From Smittium culicis (lineage: Eukaryota > Kickxellomycota > Harpellomycetes > Harpellales > Legeriomycetaceae): 10,759 bases of DNA. The first letter of the stretch is position 1, and the number at the start of each line of letters is the position of its first letter. The notes below the pieces were generated by a model, which was not told the origin of the DNA, did not search any database, and was given only the letters and a program-made list of their open reading frames with translations. Below are positions 7,791 through 10,759 of this stretch, piece by piece. A program made the translations under genes and the position numbers. The DNA lies in assembly GCA_001970855.1 (NCBI GenBank), contig LSSN01003394.1, positions 1-10,759 on the forward strand, given 5' to 3'.

Positions 7791-7985
7791 TTAACACTTT
7801 TACGGGCGGTAGACTATTTTTCAATACAAAATATACCCAACAGCGTTCAATTAAAATTCTTAAATTCCGTGTCTATTTCAATCATTTATTTATTGTGATT
7901 TAACAGAAAAAAATAAATGTACTTATAAATCATAAACGAATCAATAAATTGACTTTTTCAAAGATTGTAGATGTGAAAGGGTTAG
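7791..7985 (-). mobile_element. TTAA MITE copy 2, inverted
   Basis: Its left end, TTAACACTTTTACGGGCGGT, followed by AGACTATTTTT, matches the reverse complement of the right end of the intact copy (TTAACCCTTTCCCGGGAGGT, AGACTATTTTT). Its right part, ATAAACGAATCAATAAATTG, then GAAAGGGTTA, matches the reverse complement of the intact copy's left part. The length is 195 bp including the end tetranucleotides, TTAA on the left and TTAG on the right. The right end directly abuts the next copy and shares its TTAG. It has no coding capacity. The strand given is relative to the intact copy. Confidence 0.75.
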
Positions 7986-8174
7986 CTCTTTCCTGCACAA
8001 CACGCATTATATAAACGAATTTATTTATTCGCTTTATATGTATAGATAATTTAATCATTTGGTAATGTTTTACAATAAACCGAAATTTATTGAAGCATCG
8101 GATTTATTTTTTTTTTTGAGTGTAGTTAGCTATATATCTGAGATTCTATTGAGTAGCAGAATATTTTCTATTAA
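7982..8174 (+). mobile_element. TTAA MITE copy 3
   Basis: It starts TTAGCTCTTTCCTGCACAAC, matching TTAACCCTTTCCAGCCCAAC of the intact copy, and keeps ATTTATTCG, TTTATTGAA-like and TAGTTAGCTATAT blocks in the same order. The right end is worn. The best end by spacing is TTAA at 8171-8174, giving 193 bp. An alternative is the TTAA at 8212, shared with the next copy, which would make this copy about 234 bp. It has no coding capacity. Confidence 0.65.
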
Positions 8175-8211
8175 AATTTTCCTCACTCCAAACCTTATTT
8201 GGTGTATTGAT

Positions 8212-8407
8212 TTAACCCTTTCCAGCCCAACACTCTTTTAAAAAATCAATTTTATGATTCGTTTATTATTTAAAAGTAAACTACTATTTGCTATTTTTCA
8301 ACAGTAAGCCAATAATTCTTAAAGCCGCAGAATTAAAGCATTTTTATTGAACACAGTTAGCTATATCTCGTGGGCCAAAAATAGTCTACCTCCCGGGAAA
8401 GGGTTAA
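8212..8407 (+). mobile_element. TTAA MITE copy 4, intact ends (piggyBac-type)
   Basis: This is the best-preserved copy, 196 bp including both TTAA. The left end TTAACCCTTTCC (8212-8223) and right end GGAAAGGGTTAA (8396-8407) are a perfect 12-bp inverted repeat. TTAA at both edges with CCC...GGG just inside is the hallmark of piggyBac-superfamily transposons, which insert into and duplicate TTAA. The body has no open frame, so movement would have depended on a transposase supplied elsewhere; none is in this window. Diagnostic internal blocks are TTATGATTCGTTTATT, AGTAAGCCAATAATTCTTAA and TATTGAACACAGTTAGCTAT. Family assignment by ends is well founded, but no match to a named element was checked. 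Confidence 0.8.
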
Positions 8408-8722
8408 TTAAACAAATACTCTGTATTAAAATATAATTCTAACCAATCTAAAATAAATTTTGAAATTTGAAAATTTTGCACGATTCAATTCAAACCAAAA
8501 ATTCAAGATTCATATATGCTTTATTCAAACTCTTTCCAGGGTAATGGACCAGCTTTGGTTTATCTAAATAATAAATTAGATTAATATGAGCAAGCTAATA
8601 GACTTTTAAAAAACCTCGGTTTTTTGAAACCTAGCAGGAAATAATTAAGATTTCCGTTCATTGTATATTAATCTAATAAATTGAGAGCTCTAAATTATGT
8701 AAACATTTTAAATTGTATAGAT
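8408..8722. other. Gene-free spacer between MITE copies
   Basis: No gene is seen. A perfect 8-bp palindromic arm pair, AAAAAACC (8608-8615) and GGTTTTTT (8618-8625), lies here with a two-base centre. It is not linked to a transcript I can define. Confidence 0.45.
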
Positions 8723-8911
8723 TTAACCCTTTACTGATCATCACTCCTTATGAAAACAAATATACTGATTCGTCAGATATTTATAGTTTTTTTTCTGCTA
8801 TTCTAAAATAAGCCAATCTATGTATCAATATAGATATCAATGTGCTTTTATTGAATACATTTGGCTATATTTGATAGATCAAAATGAATTTATTGCACAT
8901 AAAAATGTTAA
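8723..8911 (+). mobile_element. TTAA MITE copy 5, decayed by transitions
   Basis: It runs from TTAACCCTTTACTGATCATC to AAAAATGTTAA, 189 bp with TTAA at both edges. ACTGATTCGTCAG, CTGCTATTCTAAAATAAGCC and TTTTATTGAATACATTTGGC match the intact copy in order. The last 59 bases align with it without gaps. Many differences there are C-to-T and G-to-A relative to the intact copy (for example GAACAC to GAATAC), as expected for decay toward AT. The left inverted repeat is still legible; the right one is largely lost. Confidence 0.7.
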
Positions 8912-8970
8912 GAAAACGAATCAATCAATCAATCAATCATAGAATGATTTATAAGTAAATATGTGGAATA
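8912..8970 (-). mobile_element. Possible fragment of an inverted MITE copy
   Basis: AAAACGAATCAATCAATC and the following ATAGAATGATTTATAAGT resemble the reverse complement of the intact copy's left part (TAAACGAATCAT, AAAATTGATTTTTTAAAAG). The AATC microsatellite would be an expansion of the CGAATCAA motif inside it. There is no clear TTAA on its right. This is weak and based on alignment by eye. Confidence 0.25.
8919..8940. repeat. AATC microsatellite, five units
   Basis: AATC is repeated five times in perfect register (8919-8938) and followed by AT. It lies eight bases past the right TTAA of MITE copy 5. Confidence 0.9.
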
Positions 8971-9431
8971 GTTTTGAAATTTGATTTTGAAATCAAAGTA
9001 AAATCATAAAAAATAATATTCTATTCTATTTTATTTTATTCATTCTGGAAATATTTATAGGTAAAAAAATTGTTCCTTTATTACATTCAAGTGGCTAAAA
9101 TGATAAATTATAAAATTAACTTTACAAAGAAAATTATACACCTTTAAAAAATAATTAAAATTCTTATAAAATTTAAAATTTCTTGATATATTATAAACTT
9201 TGTAATAGATTAATACAAATTTGCACAGTAAAAAGTATAAAAACTGCAAAAGTATGGTACGAAGGTTAAAAAACGAAATTTTAAGAAAAAATAAGTGGGA
9301 AAATAAAACCTGATTTATCATTAAAAAATTCAGATTAATTTTCTTCAAGTCCACATTTGTTAGATATTAGTTAGTTAACCCCTAATTAAAATATTTAGCC
9401 AACATTAATTAAAAGTCTAATTACAATATAA
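8971..9431. other. Gene-free AT-rich interval
   Basis: The sequence is almost wholly A and T with short simple-sequence tracts such as TATTCTATTTTATTTTATTC. The 99-codon minus-strand frame at 9055-9354 starts with GTG rather than ATG and encodes Phe/Leu/Tyr/Asn/Lys-rich low-complexity sequence, so it is not taken as a gene. Confidence 0.55.
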
Positions 9432-10677
9432 AAGATTTATTATTATATTAATAGTATTGTCATAATAGATAGAAACCAGTTTATTCTCTTATTAAATAAG
9501 TATCCCTATACTGTAAAATATCTAAAATTAGTTGAGAACCAGAAAAAAAAAAAAAAGTTTGAAGAACTTTTGAAAAAACTTCCAGAAATTGATTCACTGC
9601 TGTTGATTAGAGAAGGAGCATTGTATATAAAATAAAAACGGATAGGAGAATAGATTGAATCGATTCAAACTGCAAGTGATCAAAACTAGGAATTAATTAA
9701 AGTCAAGAACGCAATTCGACTTGAAATTCAAAGTGCTTTGAAAGAATTGGAATCAATAAAAAAAATAATAAAACTCTTTTCAATGAGAGAAATTTCCTCG
9801 AAAAGGTGCTCGAATTAATTGGTGGTCAAAATATTTTAGCAACACGCTCTGTTGAACTTCAAAAGAAGACGATAATGGCCACAAAAGGCCTCTTGGAAAA
9901 GCAGAAGGGGCTCATATCACCAATACATAAACGAATATAAGGAACTTCTTCAAGAACTTGAAAATATATTTAATCACCTCAGTTTGAAGGGAAACCACTG
10001 GAACTCAGACGTTGGTTTGGAAGTTTTAACCACTACTTCAACCTGTATACCTATATTGCAGACTTTGAAAATAATTACTTAGTTGCATCCTCTTTAAAAA
10101 GAAAAAGGTCAGAGACTGTTAAACATACAAATTTCAGCGAGGTGAGTTAATATGAATCGCTCAATCTAGACCTCAAAAAAAAGTATCGCAATGAATGTAC
10201 CTAAATGGAAGCTATCGAAATAATGAAATCTATTAAACTAACTAGGAAAGGATATTATAGTGGATTTAACGATAAAATAATTGCAGCAGTTCAGATAATT
10301 TCTAATGGGAATACATAGCCTGTAATACCTTTAATTCTAGACTGCATCGAAAAAAATATTAGGCATTCTTACTCATTTTAGCAAAAGAAATGATAGTACA
10401 TTTTGAAAATACATTGATGGATCAGCATCGAGCACTTAACCTAGGAGTGGAAAATGGGTATATTCTAAACTCTTCAATAAGCCCCGTGAAAACAAAAGTA
10501 ACGAGCTAGAGGTAGATTGTATAATGGTGATAAATTCAATAAAAGAAGGCTCCATAATGTCTAAGGAGGAACAACTCAAGAAATAAAAGTGATTTTAGCT
10601 ACTCAAAAAAAGGTTTGGATCTTATACCAGACCATTTAAACAACAATATCAAAAAAATTATCGAAGCTTTAATATAA
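9432..10677 (+). pseudogene. Heavily decayed protein-coding gene, family not recognised
   Basis: Coding character runs along the plus strand in successive frames, broken by stops and shifts, with raised GC (42% by count in 9841-9900). Block 9432-9770 includes FEELLKKLPEIDSLLLIREG, a TAA at 9633 and two TAGs, then NAIRLEIQSALKELES. Block 9779-9940 reads FLEKVLELIGGQNILATRSV and onward to TAA. Block 9927-10082 reads INEYKELLQELENIFNHLSL. Block 10085-10393 reads SLKRKRSETVKHTNFSEV, then KGYYSGFNDKIIAAVQII and PVIPLILDCIEKNIRHSY between stops at 10148, 10202, 10316 and 10379. Further blocks are AKEMIVHFENTLMDQHRALN (10381), VDCIMVINSIKEGSIMSKEE (within 10500-10586) and a last one ending KKIIEALI before TAA at 10675-10677. 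It suggests a helical, possibly nuclear protein (KRKR) of roughly 400 residues. I cannot name it. One or two breaks could be introns, since GAG then GTGAGT at 10139-10147 is a good 5' splice site, but not all of them. Confidence 0.6.
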
Positions 10678-10759
10678 TATTTAAAATAGAGTGCAGTGGC
10701 GATATAGCTATAAAGGAAATCAAAAATTCGCAGTGTGCTTTTTGAGATTTGATTTGATT

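Noticed and set aside
7707..8241. Plus-strand frames of 60-63 codons
   Set aside because: They run across MITE copies 2-4 and encode low-complexity hydrophobic sequence.
9055..9354. 99-codon minus-strand frame with several hydrophobic stretches
   Set aside because: It starts at GTG, is nearly all Phe/Leu/Tyr/Asn/Lys/Ile, and reflects AT composition rather than a membrane protein.

Overview
The window looks like nuclear DNA of a fungus with a very AT-rich genome and long gene-poor stretches. The only clear housekeeping-type gene is a eukaryotic 2-enoyl thioester (trans-2-enoyl-CoA) reductase homologue. It has no introns and sits between AT-rich flanks; one sample line at 4141-4200 is 20% GC by count. 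The left edge carries a GC-richer gag-like ORF (45% GC in the line 181-240). Its sequence style reminds me of ORF1/gag-like proteins of retroelements in early-diverging fungi (Mucoromycota or Zoopagomycota). The lineage assignment is inference, held with low confidence.

Layout, left to right. 1-321 (-): 5' part of the gag-like retroelement ORF, cut by the window edge. 322-1739: gene-free AT-rich DNA. 1740-1991 (-): a small intact 83-residue gene of unknown function, with a TATA-like box and tandem AATAAA signals. 1992-4714: about 2.7 kb with no gene, holding an imperfect tandem duplication and a hairpin followed by T tracts. 4715-4938 (-): a GC-richer relic that looks like the decayed 3' end of a coding region, next to a 12-C run. 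5528-6667 (-): the enoyl reductase homologue. 6995-8911: five related copies, each about 190-196 bp, of a short non-autonomous element with TTAA ends and CCCTTTCC/GGAAAGGG inverted termini, best read as a piggyBac-type MITE family. A partial sixth copy may follow at 8912. 9432-10677 (+): a protein-coding gene decayed by many stops and frameshifts.

No operon or multi-gene system is visible. The genes do not appear to work together. The pattern is of isolated genes and gene corpses in AT-rich DNA that has taken in small DNA transposons and a retroelement. The two most notable points are these. First, the enoyl reductase homologue has alanine where the family's catalytic tyrosine is expected, together with other changed active-site motifs. 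Second, there is a clustered MITE family in different stages of decay, with one pair of copies abutting on a shared TTA(A/G) site. I do not see a convincing new defence, metabolic or RNA system in this window.
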